Below, piece after piece: positions 53,743 through 62,452 of a stretch of 64,000 bases of DNA. Source of the stretch: Deltaproteobacteria bacterium UBA1386. GTDB lineage: Bacteria; Desulfobacterota; Syntrophorhabdia; Syntrophorhabdales; Syntrophorhabdaceae. The stretch spans positions 1 through 64,000 of the forward strand of contig DBQU01000071.1 of assembly GCA_002305765.1 (NCBI GenBank). The letters run 5' to 3'. The notes beneath the pieces were generated by a model. It worked only from the letters and a program-made list of their open reading frames with translations, was not told where the DNA came from and searched no databases. The first letter of the stretch is position 1; each line of letters opens with the position of its first letter. Position numbers and translations under genes: made by a program.

Positions 53743-54765
53743 ATGAAGAACCGAAGCGGACAACGGGAAGCGGTCGGGAAGGTGTGGGCCGGAGTGCTGG
53801 TGTGTCTTGTCGTCATCCTCATGACGGCGGCGGGATATGGCCAGCCTGCCTTGAAAAAGATCACCTTCATCCCCCAGTGGAGTCCGCAGGCCCAGTTTGC
53901 CGGTTATTATGCCGCCTACGAGAAGGGCATCTACGCCAGGCATGGCCTCAACGTGAAGATCCTCCGGGGAGGGGCCCACAGGCCGTCATCGGAGCTTCTC
54001 GAGAATGGCGAGGCCGATGTTGGCACTATCTGGCTCTCCACGGCCCTCCAGAAGCGTTCGGGCGGTGTGAGGCTCGTCAATATCGCCCAGGTGGCGCAGC
54101 GGTCATCACTTATGCTCATAGCGAAGAAGTCGCGGGGCATCAGAAGGCCGGAGGACCTCGAAGGGAAGAAGGTGGGGCTGTGGGGTGACGATTTCCGCAT
54201 ACAGCCGACGGCGTTCTTCAAGAAATACGCGATAAAGGTCAAGGTCGTCCCCCAATCATACTCGGTGAACCTCTTTCTTCGCGACGGTGTCGACGCCGCG
54301 TCGGCCATGTGGTACAACGAGTATCATACGATACTCAATGCCGGGATCAACGCCGACGAGCTGACATCGTTCTTCTACAGCGATTACGGCCTGAACTTTC
54401 CCGAGGATGGGATCTACGTCATGGAGGAGACGCTTAAAAAGGACCCTGCCGCGGTGTGTGCCTTCGTGAACGCCTCTCTCGAGGGCTGGCGCTGGGCCTT
54501 CGACCACCCGGAAGAGGCCATCGATATCATCCTCAAGTACATGGTCGAGGCGAACGTACCGGCCAACAAGGTGCACCAGCGATGGATGCTGGAAAGGATG
54601 AAGGACGTGATCATTCCCTCCGGCAGTGACCGGGCGGCGATGGGCGTCCTCAAGAAGGAAGATTACGAGAGAGTGGGGAAAGAGCTGAAGGAGGGCGGTC
54701 TTATCGCGGATGTGCCCGGCATGGACGCCTTCGCTTTCACCTGTGCGGGATATGTTCAAAAATAA
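53743..54765 (+). CDS. Orphan solute-binding protein of the NMT1/THI5 type
   Basis: The 340-residue product has a Sec signal (to about residue 35) and the SsuA/THI5-like periplasmic-binding fold. Motifs are ITFIPQWSPQAQFAGYYAAYEKGIY, LLENGEADVGTIWLS and RRPEDLEGKKVGLWG. Such proteins usually bind pyrimidines, sulfonates or aromatic compounds for ABC transporters, but no permease or ATPase is here. It overlaps the next gene, a sensor phosphatase, by 14 bases, which points to a sensing role. No clear ribosome site precedes the ATG. The 269-base upstream gap has an imperfect GC inverted repeat and a weak TTGACT box. Confidence 0.85.
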   Translation: MKNRSGQREAVGKVWAGVLVCLVVILMTAAGYGQPALKKITFIPQWSPQAQFAGYYAAYEKGIYARHGLNVKILRGGAHRPSSELLENGEADVGTIWLSTALQKRSGGVRLVNIAQVAQRSSLMLIAKKSRGIRRPEDLEGKKVGLWGDDFRIQPTAFFKKYAIKVKVVPQSYSVNLFLRDGVDAASAMWYNEYHTILNAGINADELTSFFYSDYGLNFPEDGIYVMEETLKKDPAAVCAFVNASLEGWRWAFDHPEEAIDIILKYMVEANVPANKVHQRWMLERMKDVIIPSGSDRAAMGVLKKEDYERVGKELKEGGLIADVPGMDAFAFTCAGYVQK

Positions 54766-56695
54766 AGGTATCGCCTTCAAACTGGTCCTTTTCTTCACAT
54801 TAAGCAGCGCCGCCATCTTTGCCGCCATATTCAGCTACAACTATCTTGTCTCCCGCAGGATGATCCAGAAGGGTATCGAAGAGAACTCGGCGAACCTCAT
54901 CACCACCACGACGAGCAGGATCGAGGTCCTTCTGACATCCACCCAGAAGGTACCCCAGAACACGGCATATCTTCTCGAGAACACGAACTACGACGAGGCC
55001 GAGCTTTTCAAGGTCATCTATGCCATCGTGGAGAAGAATCCGGAGATATACGGCGCGGCGGTCGCCTTCGAACCCTACGCCTTCGACAGGACGAAGAAGT
55101 ATTTCGCTCCCTATTTCTACAGGAACGGCGAGGGGATAAGCTTCAAGTATCTCGACAGGTTCTACGATTACTTCCACTGGGATTGGTACCAGATCCCCCG
55201 GGAGCTTGAACAGCCGCAATGGACGGAGCCCTATTTCGGCGAGGGCGGGGGCGTCCTCATGTCCTCCTATGCCGTTCCTTTCTACAGGGTTGTGGACGGA
55301 ACGCGAAGGCTGACCGGCGTGGTCGTCGTGGACATTTCCGTGGAAGAGCTCAGGAAGATCGTTTCCTCCATCAGGATCCTGAGATCGGGCTACGGGTTCT
55401 TGATATCAAAGAACGGGACGTTCGTCACCCACCCCATCAAAGAACACATCATGAACGAAACGATCTTCTCCATTGCGGAGGAGCGGAAGGATCCAATGCT
55501 GCGCGAGACGGGACGGAGGATGATACGGGGAGAGACGGGTTATTCCGCAGGCTCTGTGAAGAGCGCCGTGACGGGCAAGACCTGCATCATGACCTATGTC
55601 CCCATCAAATCCAACGGGTGGTCTCTGGGCGTTCTCTTTCCCTACGATGAGCTCATGGCCGACATCACCAACCTCAATCACGTGGTGCTGGCGCTGGGCA
55701 TTGGCGGTCTTATTCTCCTTGCCCTTGCGGTTGTGTTCATAGCCAGGTCCATAACGAGGCCATTGACGGAGATGGCGGACATAGCGGGAAGGATAGGCAC
55801 GGGCGACCTCGAGGCCCACGTGCCTGAGGTGCGGACTAAGGACGAAGTGGGAAGGCTGGCATCCGCCCTCGACTGCATGAAGACGTCGCTCAAGGACTAC
55901 ATCCGGGAGATCACGGACACGACTGCCGCGCGCCAGCGCATGGAGAGCGAGCTCAAGATAGCCAGGAACATCCAGATGGGGATCCTTCCGAAGGAGTTTC
56001 CACCTTTTCCGGACAGGAAGGATTTCGATATACATGCCCTCACCATACCGGCCCGCGAGGTGGGAGGAGACTTCTATGACTTCTTCCTCATAGACAGGGA
56101 CCACCTTTGCATCGTGATAGGCGATGCCTCGGGCAAGGGGATACCCGCGGCCATCTTCATGGCGTTCACGAAAACCCTTATCAAGGCGAAGGCCTCGGTC
56201 AGTATAGAGACAGGCGTGCTCATGGAGGAGGTCAATGACGAACTGAGCAAGGGGAATCCCGCGGACATGTTCATCACCGTGTTCTGCGCCATCCTGAACA
56301 CGGCCACGGGCGAGCTCCGGTATACGAACGGCGGCCACAATCCGCCTGTCATCATTCGCCGCACCGGTGATCTCAGCTATCTCGACGGTCCCGGCGAGCT
56401 CGTCGTCGGGATCATGGAAGGGACGCGATACACCACGAGGACCCTTGCGCTCAACCCGGGTGACGGGTTGTTCCTGTACACCGACGGTGTCACGGAAGCG
56501 ATGAACGCTGCGGGTGAGATATTCTCGACGGATCGCCTGAAGGATGTGCTCGCCACATGCGCCGATGGGGATGTCTCGGCGATCACGGCCTGTGTCGGAG
56601 GGGCCATCAACGATTTCTGCAAGGATGCGCCGCAATACGACGATATCACCATGATGGCGGTGAGATATGAGGGGACGGGCAGTGGGAACGGGTGA
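54752..56695 (+). CDS. Cache-HAMP-RsbU-type sensor phosphatase
   Basis: The 647-residue product has a membrane helix at 8-30, a periplasmic double-Cache-like sensor (about 35-310), a second helix near 320-345 and a HAMP linker (SITRPLTEMADIAGRIGTGDLEAHV). A PP2C/SpoIIE phosphatase follows from about 405: LKIARNIQMGILPKEFPPFP, ALTIPAREVGGDFYDFF, VIGDASGKGIPAAIFMA, and YTDGVTEA with the metal Asp residues. Such proteins dephosphorylate STAS antagonists in partner-switching; a STAS protein and RsbW-like kinase lie 2-4 kb away. Start 54752 overlaps the solute-binding gene. Confidence 0.92.
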   Translation: MFKNKGIAFKLVLFFTLSSAAIFAAIFSYNYLVSRRMIQKGIEENSANLITTTTSRIEVLLTSTQKVPQNTAYLLENTNYDEAELFKVIYAIVEKNPEIYGAAVAFEPYAFDRTKKYFAPYFYRNGEGISFKYLDRFYDYFHWDWYQIPRELEQPQWTEPYFGEGGGVLMSSYAVPFYRVVDGTRRLTGVVVVDISVEELRKIVSSIRILRSGYGFLISKNGTFVTHPIKEHIMNETIFSIAEERKDPMLRETGRRMIRGETGYSAGSVKSAVTGKTCIMTYVPIKSNGWSLGVLFPYDELMADITNLNHVVLALGIGGLILLALAVVFIARSITRPLTEMADIAGRIGTGDLEAHVPEVRTKDEVGRLASALDCMKTSLKDYIREITDTTAARQRMESELKIARNIQMGILPKEFPPFPDRKDFDIHALTIPAREVGGDFYDFFLIDRDHLCIVIGDASGKGIPAAIFMAFTKTLIKAKASVSIETGVLMEEVNDELSKGNPADMFITVFCAILNTATGELRYTNGGHNPPVIIRRTGDLSYLDGPGELVVGIMEGTRYTTRTLALNPGDGLFLYTDGVTEAMNAAGEIFSTDRLKDVLATCADGDVSAITACVGGAINDFCKDAPQYDDITMMAVRYEGTGSGNG

Positions 56696-56770
56696 TGGGA
56701 GATAGGTAATGGGTGATGGGGGGGAGGCGGTTTCCACCCATAACCTGTGACCCATCACCTATCGCCCACC
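56691..56770. repeat. Heptamer inverted array, GGTGATG/CCCATAA family, overlapping a stop codon
   Basis: Left arm GGTGATG, GGAGATA, GGTAATG, GGTGATG. The stop TGA of the phosphatase is inside its first unit. Right arm CCATAAC, CTGTGAC, CCATCAC. Arms are about 20 bases apart. Confidence 0.82.
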
Positions 56771-56838
56771 GCGTTTTGTCTCTTTGTGATGTTTGTCATT
56801 GTTGATTTAGTTCTTTGTGACTACAATGTTTAAAATAA

Positions 56839-56868
56839 TCTTGCAATTTATTCGCAAGAAGTTAAAAT
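56839..56868 (+). promoter_or_regulatory. Promoter with overlapping inverted repeat ahead of an MBL-fold gene
   Basis: TTGCAA (56841-56846), 16 bases, TAAAAT (56863-56868) in a very AT-rich stretch. TCTTGC (56839-56844) and GCAAGA (56854-56859) form a 6-bp inverted repeat over the -35, a possible operator. Confidence 0.55.
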
Positions 56869-56895
56869 AATGCATCTAATTCATCGGGAGAGAGG

Positions 56896-57882
56896 ATGCG
56901 CGTCTATTTCTGGGGCACTCGAGGGTCTTTGCCTGCGTCCATAACAGCCGAGACCGTTCGTGCCAAGATCGTAAGGGCCATCAAGGCGGCTGAGTCGCGG
57001 ACGTTCAAGAACGATAGTGAGATAGAGGATTTCATTCGTGACGAGCTTCCCTTCACGGTGGGGAGGACCTACGGGAGCAATACACCCTGTGTGGAGATAA
57101 GGAACGGCGAAGAGTACATGATCTGTGACGCCGGGACGGGCCTCAGGGACCTCGGCAACCATCATATGAAGCTCATCGAGCAGGGCCTGCAGCGCAGGAG
57201 CGGTTCCGTCTTCAACATCTTCGTCTCCCATTTTCATTGGGACCACGTCCAGGGGTTCCCCTTCTTCACACCGGCCTACATCCCCGGAAACAAGGTGAGG
57301 ATATATGGTTTTCACAAGAACCTCAAAGGCTTCTTCGAGAAGCAGCAGAACCAGCCCTATTTCCCCGTTCCCCTGGCGAGCATGAGCGCCGACATACAGT
57401 TCATCATTCTCAAGCCGGGCAAGGATTACGAGATAAGCGGTTTTGAGATCTCGGGCATAGAGCAGAAGCATCCGGGGACCTCATACGGGTTCCGGTTCCA
57501 GAAGGACGGACGGACCGTGGTCTATTCCACCGACGCCGAACACAAGACAAGCTATGACAGCACCGCCAGGGAGGAGAACTACCCTTTCCTGGATTTTTTC
57601 AGGGAAGCCGACATCCTCATCTTCGATGCCCAGTATGATTGGAACGAAGCGGTCCTTTCGAAGGACGACTGGGGTCATTCCAGTTACGTAGCGGCGGTGG
57701 AGCTCGCCGTCAAGGCAAAGGTGAAGCATCTGTGCCTTTTCCACAACGAACCCACATACAGTGACGAACGTCTCGACGTCCTTCTCGAGGACACGAGGAA
57801 CTATCTCAAGATCTACAACGATCACCAACCCCACCCCATGAAGGTCGACCTGGCGTACGACGGGTACGAAATAGAAGTGTAA
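56896..57882 (+). CDS. Metallo-beta-lactamase-fold protein, RNase Z/phosphodiesterase-like group
   Basis: The 328-residue product starts MRVYFWGTRGSLPAS, the mark of a group with RNase Z-like or phosphodiesterase-like members. The metal site includes SHFHWDHVQG (His112, His114, Asp116, His117), EQKHPGTSYG, STDAEHK, FDAQYDW and LFHNEPTYSDE. An insert of about 35 residues after the start (residues 17-55) is unusual for this group. It may act on a cyclic nucleotide or other signal, which would fit the surrounding signalling genes; that is inference. It has its own promoter. Confidence 0.85.
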   Translation: MRVYFWGTRGSLPASITAETVRAKIVRAIKAAESRTFKNDSEIEDFIRDELPFTVGRTYGSNTPCVEIRNGEEYMICDAGTGLRDLGNHHMKLIEQGLQRRSGSVFNIFVSHFHWDHVQGFPFFTPAYIPGNKVRIYGFHKNLKGFFEKQQNQPYFPVPLASMSADIQFIILKPGKDYEISGFEISGIEQKHPGTSYGFRFQKDGRTVVYSTDAEHKTSYDSTAREENYPFLDFFREADILIFDAQYDWNEAVLSKDDWGHSSYVAAVELAVKAKVKHLCLFHNEPTYSDERLDVLLEDTRNYLKIYNDHQPHPMKVDLAYDGYEIEV

Positions 57883-57889
57883 GAAGATG

Positions 57890-57917
57890 GTTCCAAGTTT
57901 CAGGTTCCAGGCTCCAG
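57890..57917. repeat. Heptamer array, GTTCCAG family, single arm
   Basis: Four 7-base units GTTCCAA, GTTTCAG, GTTCCAG, GCTCCAG, starting 8 bases after the MBL gene's stop. No inverted partner is seen before the convergent gene. Confidence 0.75.
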
Positions 57918-57985
57918 GTCGAAGACAAGAAGAAGATGTTCCAGCCCCATCCTTGATCTAATTGGTATCAACCGTCGGCAATCGG

Positions 57986-58414
57986 TTACTGCTTCTTCAT
58001 TTTTATGGTGAGAATATTTTTTCCTGCTTCGCGGGTGTAGGTGACGCCGTCGGTCATTTCCTTTATGAAGAATATGCCGAGGCCCCCAACGGGACGGTCG
58101 TCGATCCCCGCGCTGGTGTCGGGCGTGTCCCTCTTCAGGGGATCGAAAGGGGGGCCGCTGTCGATGATGGTGATATAGAACGCGCCGCTGCCGTCGGTGC
58201 CGCATGTCGTGATGATGGTGCTGTCGGGGGATGAAGAGGAATACTTGACGATGTTGACGATGGCTTCTTCCACGACCAGCTCCATGGCGCTGAGCTTGTG
58301 TTCGCCGAAGCCTGCCTCTCTCGCGCACCCTGTGATTCGTGCCGAGAACCCCGGCAGGGACTCGAGTGCCGCCGGGAGCTCGATGCTGCAGAGGATGTGG
58401 ATCTTCTCCGCCAT
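57986..58414 (-). CDS. RsbW-like anti-sigma-type serine kinase (HATPase)
   Basis: The 142-residue product is a GHKL ATPase of the anti-sigma type. ELVVEEAIVNIVKYS near residue 45 gives the N-box, IIDSGPPFDPLK the G1 box, and RPVGGLGIFFIKEM the G2 box. It would phosphorylate the STAS protein encoded just upstream and bind either that or a partner (sigma factor or other target). No sigma gene is near. An earlier GTG at 58420 overlaps the STAS stop as GTGA and is an equally good start. Confidence 0.93.
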   Translation of the reverse strand: MAEKIHILCSIELPAALESLPGFSARITGCAREAGFGEHKLSAMELVVEEAIVNIVKYSSSSPDSTIITTCGTDGSGAFYITIIDSGPPFDPLKRDTPDTSAGIDDRPVGGLGIFFIKEMTDGVTYTREAGKNILTIKMKKQ

Positions 58415-58416
58415 TC

Positions 58417-58749
58417 TCACATGCTTCCGAGGGCTTCCGCTTCCGAGGGATAGATCTTGAAAATGGACTTGAACCCCGATATCTGGAAGACCTCTTCGAC
58501 AGGTCCCTGAAGACCGGTGAAAAGTATTTCTCCCGACAGGGCCTTGAGCTTCTTGGCCGACGAGAGGATACTTCTCAACCCCGCGCTGCTGATGTAGCCG
58601 AGGGCGGTGAGGTCGATGAGAATGACCCTGTCTCCCGCCGTGATGAGCTCATCGAGGCTCTTCTCGAAATCCGGCGCGGTGATCGCGTCGATCCTTCCAG
58701 ACACTGCAACGATGGAGACATCCTTTTCCCTGCGTTTGGTGATTTCCAT
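58417..58749 (-). CDS. STAS-domain anti-anti-sigma-type antagonist
   Basis: The 110-residue product is an RsbV/SpoIIAA-like STAS protein. DLTALGYISSAGLRSIL holds the phospho-accepting Ser in the SSAG context. The ATG at 58749 has GAGGGG five bases upstream; an alternative further start at 58761 lacks one. It should be phosphorylated by the RsbW-like kinase and reset by an RsbU-type phosphatase such as the one at 54.8 kb. Confidence 0.94.
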   Translation of the reverse strand: MEITKRREKDVSIVAVSGRIDAITAPDFEKSLDELITAGDRVILIDLTALGYISSAGLRSILSSAKKLKALSGEILFTGLQGPVEEVFQISGFKSIFKIYPSEAEALGSM

Positions 58750-58858
58750 AAGACCCCTCACAACTTTTTAACCTGAATTCTATACGATGACCTGCAAAAA
58801 AACAACGATTCTTTCGGAAGACTCCCGGCCTGATGGAAAGACGCAGGAGATTTGATTT

Positions 58859-58935
58859 TGGGGTGGGTGAAGGGTCTCGAACCCTCAACCCCCAGGACCA
58901 CAGCCTGATGCTCTAACCGTTGAGCTACACCCACC
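58859..58935 (-). tRNA. tRNA-His (anticodon GTG), CCA encoded
   Basis: On the minus strand the acceptor GTGGGTG pairs with CACCCAC, preceded by the extra G(-1) at 58935, which pairs with C73 as only tRNA-His does. The anticodon loop is CTGTGGT with anticodon GTG, on a five-base stem. CCA is encoded at 58861-58859. T-arm GGGTTCGAGACCC is intact. Confidence 0.95.
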
Positions 58936-58947
58936 GTTGAGAATAAT

Positions 58948-58976
58948 TAGTTAGCATAATTTGAGGGCCAAGTCAA
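58948..58976 (-). promoter_or_regulatory. Promoter of tRNA-His
   Basis: On the minus strand TTGACT (58976-58971), 17 bases, TAACTA (58953-58948), with the tRNA 12 bases downstream. Confidence 0.65.
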
Positions 58977-58991
58977 TGAGAGGGAAGGGAA

Positions 58992-59166
58992 CGATAATAA
59001 CCAATAACCAGATCACAATGACCAAAGAAATGACAATGACCAATTCACCAACAAGCAATTTACCAAACAAGAAATGAGTCTGAACTCCGTTACAGTTTTT
59101 CGTTTGGTTGCTGCAATTTGGTAAATTGGTTATTTTCTGGTCATTGAGACCTGGATATTGGTCATT
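58992..59166. repeat. Heptamer inverted array, CAATGAC/GTCATTG family
   Basis: Left arm about 58992-59065 with AACCAAT, CAATGAC, CAATTCA, CAATTTA-type units; right arm about 59101-59166 with GTAAATTG, GTTATT, GTCATTG, ATATTG and GTCATT. More degenerate than the elements at 40 and 43 kb. It runs up to the end of the DUF4013 gene, whose stop is inside it. Confidence 0.78.
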
Positions 59167-59839
59167 TTTCTTCCGGGTTATTTGCCTCTTCATTCGTTTC
59201 CGGCACCACCCTCTGCATGCACAGGCTTGTCCTGCGGTAGAGGCCGGTGAAGAAAAAGGCGGAGAGGAGGAGCGCGTAGTAGGTGAGGACAGAGGAGATG
59301 AGGAAGCCTATGAGGTAGGGGATGTGCATGAAAAGGAGGGCCACGTACACGGCGGCGATGGTTGCCGCGTAACCTATTATGTATTCCACGAGGACCTCTT
59401 TGATGCCCCGCAGGATGTCCTCGAATTCCAGGGCCTCCCTGAAATCGGTGCGCTCCGCGAAGATGGTGAAGGCGAAGGGCAGAAAGAAGGAGCATATGGG
59501 AAAGATGACGAATACCGCCGCCTTGATCATGAGGTGACCGAAGAAGGCGGTGAAGGTGTTGAGCGTTGTCAGGAAGAACCCGCTGGAGAACATGAAGAAG
59601 GGTATGGCGTTGTAGAGGATGAAGACGAACAGGAGTTTGACCCCTTCCAGCCAGGCCTCATATTTTTCCTGCCACGTGGAGATCCCCATTCCCCCGACCA
59701 GGATGAGCCGCGACGTGCGGGACAGAAACCCGATGGAGAAAAAGTTGAGCACCGGGATGAAGAGGGCGAGGCCCCCGATTATCCACCGTGCCATGTAGCG
59801 CGAGTTTACGGTGAAACGGATGAAGGGGATAATGTCCAT
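59162..59839 (-). CDS. DUF4013-family membrane protein
   Basis: The 225-residue product has about five membrane helices and fits DUF4013: RWIIGGLALFIPVLNFFSIGFLSR near the start and an inside-positive loop WQEKYEAWLEGVKLL. Function unknown. Its start lies directly after the SDR stop, so it is the last gene of the operon that begins at 62.8 kb. The final residues run into the repeat. Confidence 0.8.
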   Translation of the reverse strand: MDIIPFIRFTVNSRYMARWIIGGLALFIPVLNFFSIGFLSRTSRLILVGGMGISTWQEKYEAWLEGVKLLFVFILYNAIPFFMFSSGFFLTTLNTFTAFFGHLMIKAAVFVIFPICSFFLPFAFTIFAERTDFREALEFEDILRGIKEVLVEYIIGYAATIAAVYVALLFMHIPYLIGFLISSVLTYYALLLSAFFFTGLYRRTSLCMQRVVPETNEEANNPEEK

Positions 59840-60628
59840 CTATTGCTTGCCTTTGGACATGAAATCAAGCAGGCCTTCCGCGGTGAAGCCTGTCATACCG
59901 CCGTCCATCACGATGGTCTCGCCGTTGATGTACCGGGCGTCATCGGATGCGAGGAACAGTATCGTTGAGACCAGCTCTTCCACGGTTCCCATCCTTCCCA
60001 TGGGCGTCCTGCCCGAGAGATAATTGACGAACACCTCTTTCCTGATAAGCCCTTCGTTCATGCCGCCCTTGATGAAACCCGGCGCGACGGCACAGAGGGT
60101 GACGCCGTGCCGTGACCACTCGAACGCCAGTTGCCTGGTCATCAGCATGAGCCCCGATTTCGCTATGGCATAGGGAAGGAAGCCCTTCTCGCCGAAGAGG
60201 GCGACCTGAGAGGCTATGCTGACGATCCGCCCCGAGCCCTGCTGTATCATCCTCTTTCCGAAGGCCTGTGTCGCGTAGAATGTGCCCTTGAGGTTGACGT
60301 CGATGACCCTGTCGAAGTCGTCCTGCTTTATCTTTTCCGAGGGAGCGAGGGGATTGACTATGCCGGCGTTGTTGATAAGTATGTCCACCTTTCCCAACGT
60401 TTCGTAGACCTTCGATGCCATCGCTTCCATGGCGGCGTGGTCGGCGATGTCCGTATCGAAGGCGAGCACCTGCTGACCTTTAAGCTCCTCGGCGAAGCGG
60501 TCCACGGCCTCCTTGCTGCGGCTGTTCACCGCGACCGACGCCCCCTCCGCCAGGAAGGCCTGCGCCATTGCCTTTCCGAGCCCTTTTGTCCCGCCGGTGA
60601 TGAAGACGACCTTGCTTTCAAATCTCAT
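59840..60628 (-). CDS. Short-chain dehydrogenase/reductase
   Basis: The 262-residue classical SDR has TGGTKGLGKAMA (NAD(P) motif, residues 11-22), NNAGIVNP near 88, a Ser in VSIASQ near 145 and the YAIAK catalytic pair near 161. It resembles FabG and glucose dehydrogenase-type enzymes; no substrate can be assigned. Its ATG overlaps the stop of the upstream SPL-like gene as ATGA. Confidence 0.93.
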   Translation of the reverse strand: MRFESKVVFITGGTKGLGKAMAQAFLAEGASVAVNSRSKEAVDRFAEELKGQQVLAFDTDIADHAAMEAMASKVYETLGKVDILINNAGIVNPLAPSEKIKQDDFDRVIDVNLKGTFYATQAFGKRMIQQGSGRIVSIASQVALFGEKGFLPYAIAKSGLMLMTRQLAFEWSRHGVTLCAVAPGFIKGGMNEGLIRKEVFVNYLSGRTPMGRMGTVEELVSTILFLASDDARYINGETIVMDGGMTGFTAEGLLDFMSKGKQ

Positions 60629-61572
60629 AGTGTCCCTCCGTACAAATTCTTTACGCGTTCATCGAAAAGCCCGATAAGGCCCTCGCTGTCTTTCAGGTCG
60701 ATGCCGAGGGCTTCCTTCCACACATCGGCCCTCTCCATGCAGAGGTAGATGAAAAGGCCCGGGTCTATGTCTTTCAGAAGCCGGTGGAGCATCCTGTATA
60801 TCCTGATGCGCTCCGTCTTGATGTAGCGGTATTTTCCGTCCTCTCCCCGGATGAATTCTCCCGAAAGCAGATACCTTCTCCTCCTTTGCAGAAGGAGGTC
60901 GTACAGGGCCGGGGGGAAGCGCAAGGTGCCGAGACTGATCCAGAGTATCCGGGCGGGGTCGAGCATCCGTCCGATGTCAGCGATGAGATACCGGTAGTCC
61001 CGTTCAAAACCGTCATAGATGACGACGGGGTCGAAGTGAAGGCCCACGAAGCAGCCGCTGTCCTGGGCCAGCCGGGCCGCCTTGAGGCGCTTGTGGATGG
61101 GGCTTGTTCGTGTCTCCTCGGCGTCGATGAACCTCTGGGGGGAAACGGAGAATGAGATGACGGTATAGGGGTTGAGATGGGGGAGAAGATGGCTGAAATC
61201 GGCCCATTTCGATTTCAGTTCCAGGATGGCCTTCCGCTTGTGCCCGAAATAGTCCACGAGAAAACGGTTCAGGTTGTAGCGCCGGTCAATGGCCAGGCTG
61301 TCGGAGAGCTCCCCCGTGCCGAAACGGAGAATATGATCGGTCCTGTGATCTATCATTCCATCGAGTTCCGCTATTATAGCTTCAGGTTTGCAGGAGATCC
61401 GTATGGTGTCATCCCTGAGGTAAGCCTTGAGTATGCAGTAGGAGCACGAAAGGACGCAACCCTCCACGAGATCGATGGTCTGATACCCGCAACAGATGTG
61501 ATGTTTTGTGCCCGGACATTTTCTGACGATGTTTCCGGGCGTCTCAACGAATTCTACCTTTTGTAAGCTCAA
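60625..61572 (-). CDS. SPL-family radical SAM protein
   Basis: The 315-residue product resembles spore photoproduct lyases. CPGTKHHICCGYQTIDL near residue 17 and EGCVLSCSYCIL near residue 36 (CX3CX2C) are the family blocks. ILRFGTGELSDSLAID and FSVSPQRFIDAEE follow. Real SPL repairs UV-made thymine dimers; members in non-sporeformers are of unknown function. I choose the TTG at 61572, which has AGGAG 5 bases upstream; the longer frame re-reads the ParB-like gene. It overlaps that gene by 29 bases, so the pair is tightly coupled. Confidence 0.85.
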   Translation of the reverse strand: MSLQKVEFVETPGNIVRKCPGTKHHICCGYQTIDLVEGCVLSCSYCILKAYLRDDTIRISCKPEAIIAELDGMIDHRTDHILRFGTGELSDSLAIDRRYNLNRFLVDYFGHKRKAILELKSKWADFSHLLPHLNPYTVISFSVSPQRFIDAEETRTSPIHKRLKAARLAQDSGCFVGLHFDPVVIYDGFERDYRYLIADIGRMLDPARILWISLGTLRFPPALYDLLLQRRRRYLLSGEFIRGEDGKYRYIKTERIRIYRMLHRLLKDIDPGLFIYLCMERADVWKEALGIDLKDSEGLIGLFDERVKNLYGGTL

Positions 61573-62452
61573 GAATTCTCCTGATGTGACCCGCCGCGAC
61601 CAATTCCGAGACCTTGCCGAGGGCGGCCTCCACGTCGTCTTCACTGCCTATTTTCACTATGATATCAATATACTCCTTTTCGAGGAAAGGGTCTACCCTA
61701 ATGTCCAGGCCGGGTGGAAGGGCCATGGCGCTCCGTATCGCCTTCAGTTTCTTCGCGAGGGATGACAGGATGGGGTGGGTCTTCTGCTTGAGGTGCGCCC
61801 TTAAGATGTCCGAGCTTTCCATGACGGGAATATCCCTGCCGGTGAGCCTCCCCTTGCGGATCCTTATAAGCTCAAGCATCTCGAGGATCTCCCGGAGGGT
61901 GCTCTCCGTCACGCGCAGACCCGTGAGCGCCGCCAGTATCCTGCGCCGCTCCTTCCCTTCGAATCTCAGGAAGGACTCGACATTTCTGAGGGAAAGGTTC
62001 TTTCGGAAGATGAAGTCCCTCGACCGGGCATCGAGAGATGCGATTCTCAGGAAGGTGGAGAGCACCTTCTCGTGGGGACTGAGGCCGAGGCGTGCCATGA
62101 GCCCGAAGATCTCCTCCCGGGAGAACCCGAAACGGTCCATTGCCTGGACGGCGGCAGCCTTTTCAATGATATTGAAGCCTCGCGCCAGGTTGTCATGGAT
62201 GGCCCTTAAGAGGGCGGTCTTCTCATCGAGGTCGACGATGATGGCGGGGACCTCTCTTAAGCGAAGCTCCCTGGCGCAGCGCAGGCGGCGCCATCCCGCC
62301 ACCGGGATGCGGGGTGTCCGGTCGAGGAGGATGACGGGCTGAACGATCCCGACGGTGGCGATCGACCACCGGAGGTCCTCGTCGTCTGGCGGATAGGACA
62401 GGGAGAACCGCCTGTCCTTGAGGTCTATCCTGGCAAGGGGGACGTTCGTCAT
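61544..62452 (-). CDS. ParB/sulfiredoxin-like domain protein
   Basis: The 302-residue product begins with a ParB-N-type domain: RFSLSYPPDDEDLRWSIATVGIVQPVILL, then AGWRRLRCARELRLREVPAIIVD and AIHDNLARGFNIIEKAAAV, matching the GxRRxxA and E/DNxxR blocks. A helix-turn-helix-like region follows near residues 115-170. It lacks a ParA partner and parS-like sites here, so chromosome segregation is unlikely; ParB-fold CTPase or nuclease roles are possible. Start ATG 62452 overlaps the stop of the upstream membrane gene as ATGA. Confidence 0.8.
   Translation of the reverse strand: MTNVPLARIDLKDRRFSLSYPPDDEDLRWSIATVGIVQPVILLDRTPRIPVAGWRRLRCARELRLREVPAIIVDLDEKTALLRAIHDNLARGFNIIEKAAAVQAMDRFGFSREEIFGLMARLGLSPHEKVLSTFLRIASLDARSRDFIFRKNLSLRNVESFLRFEGKERRRILAALTGLRVTESTLREILEMLELIRIRKGRLTGRDIPVMESSDILRAHLKQKTHPILSSLAKKLKAIRSAMALPPGLDIRVDPFLEKEYIDIIVKIGSEDDVEAALGKVSELVAAGHIRRILELTKGRIR

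Noticed and set aside
61544..62452. Chromosome-partition ParB
   Set aside because: No ParA, no parS-like sites and no origin features; context is a radical SAM operon.
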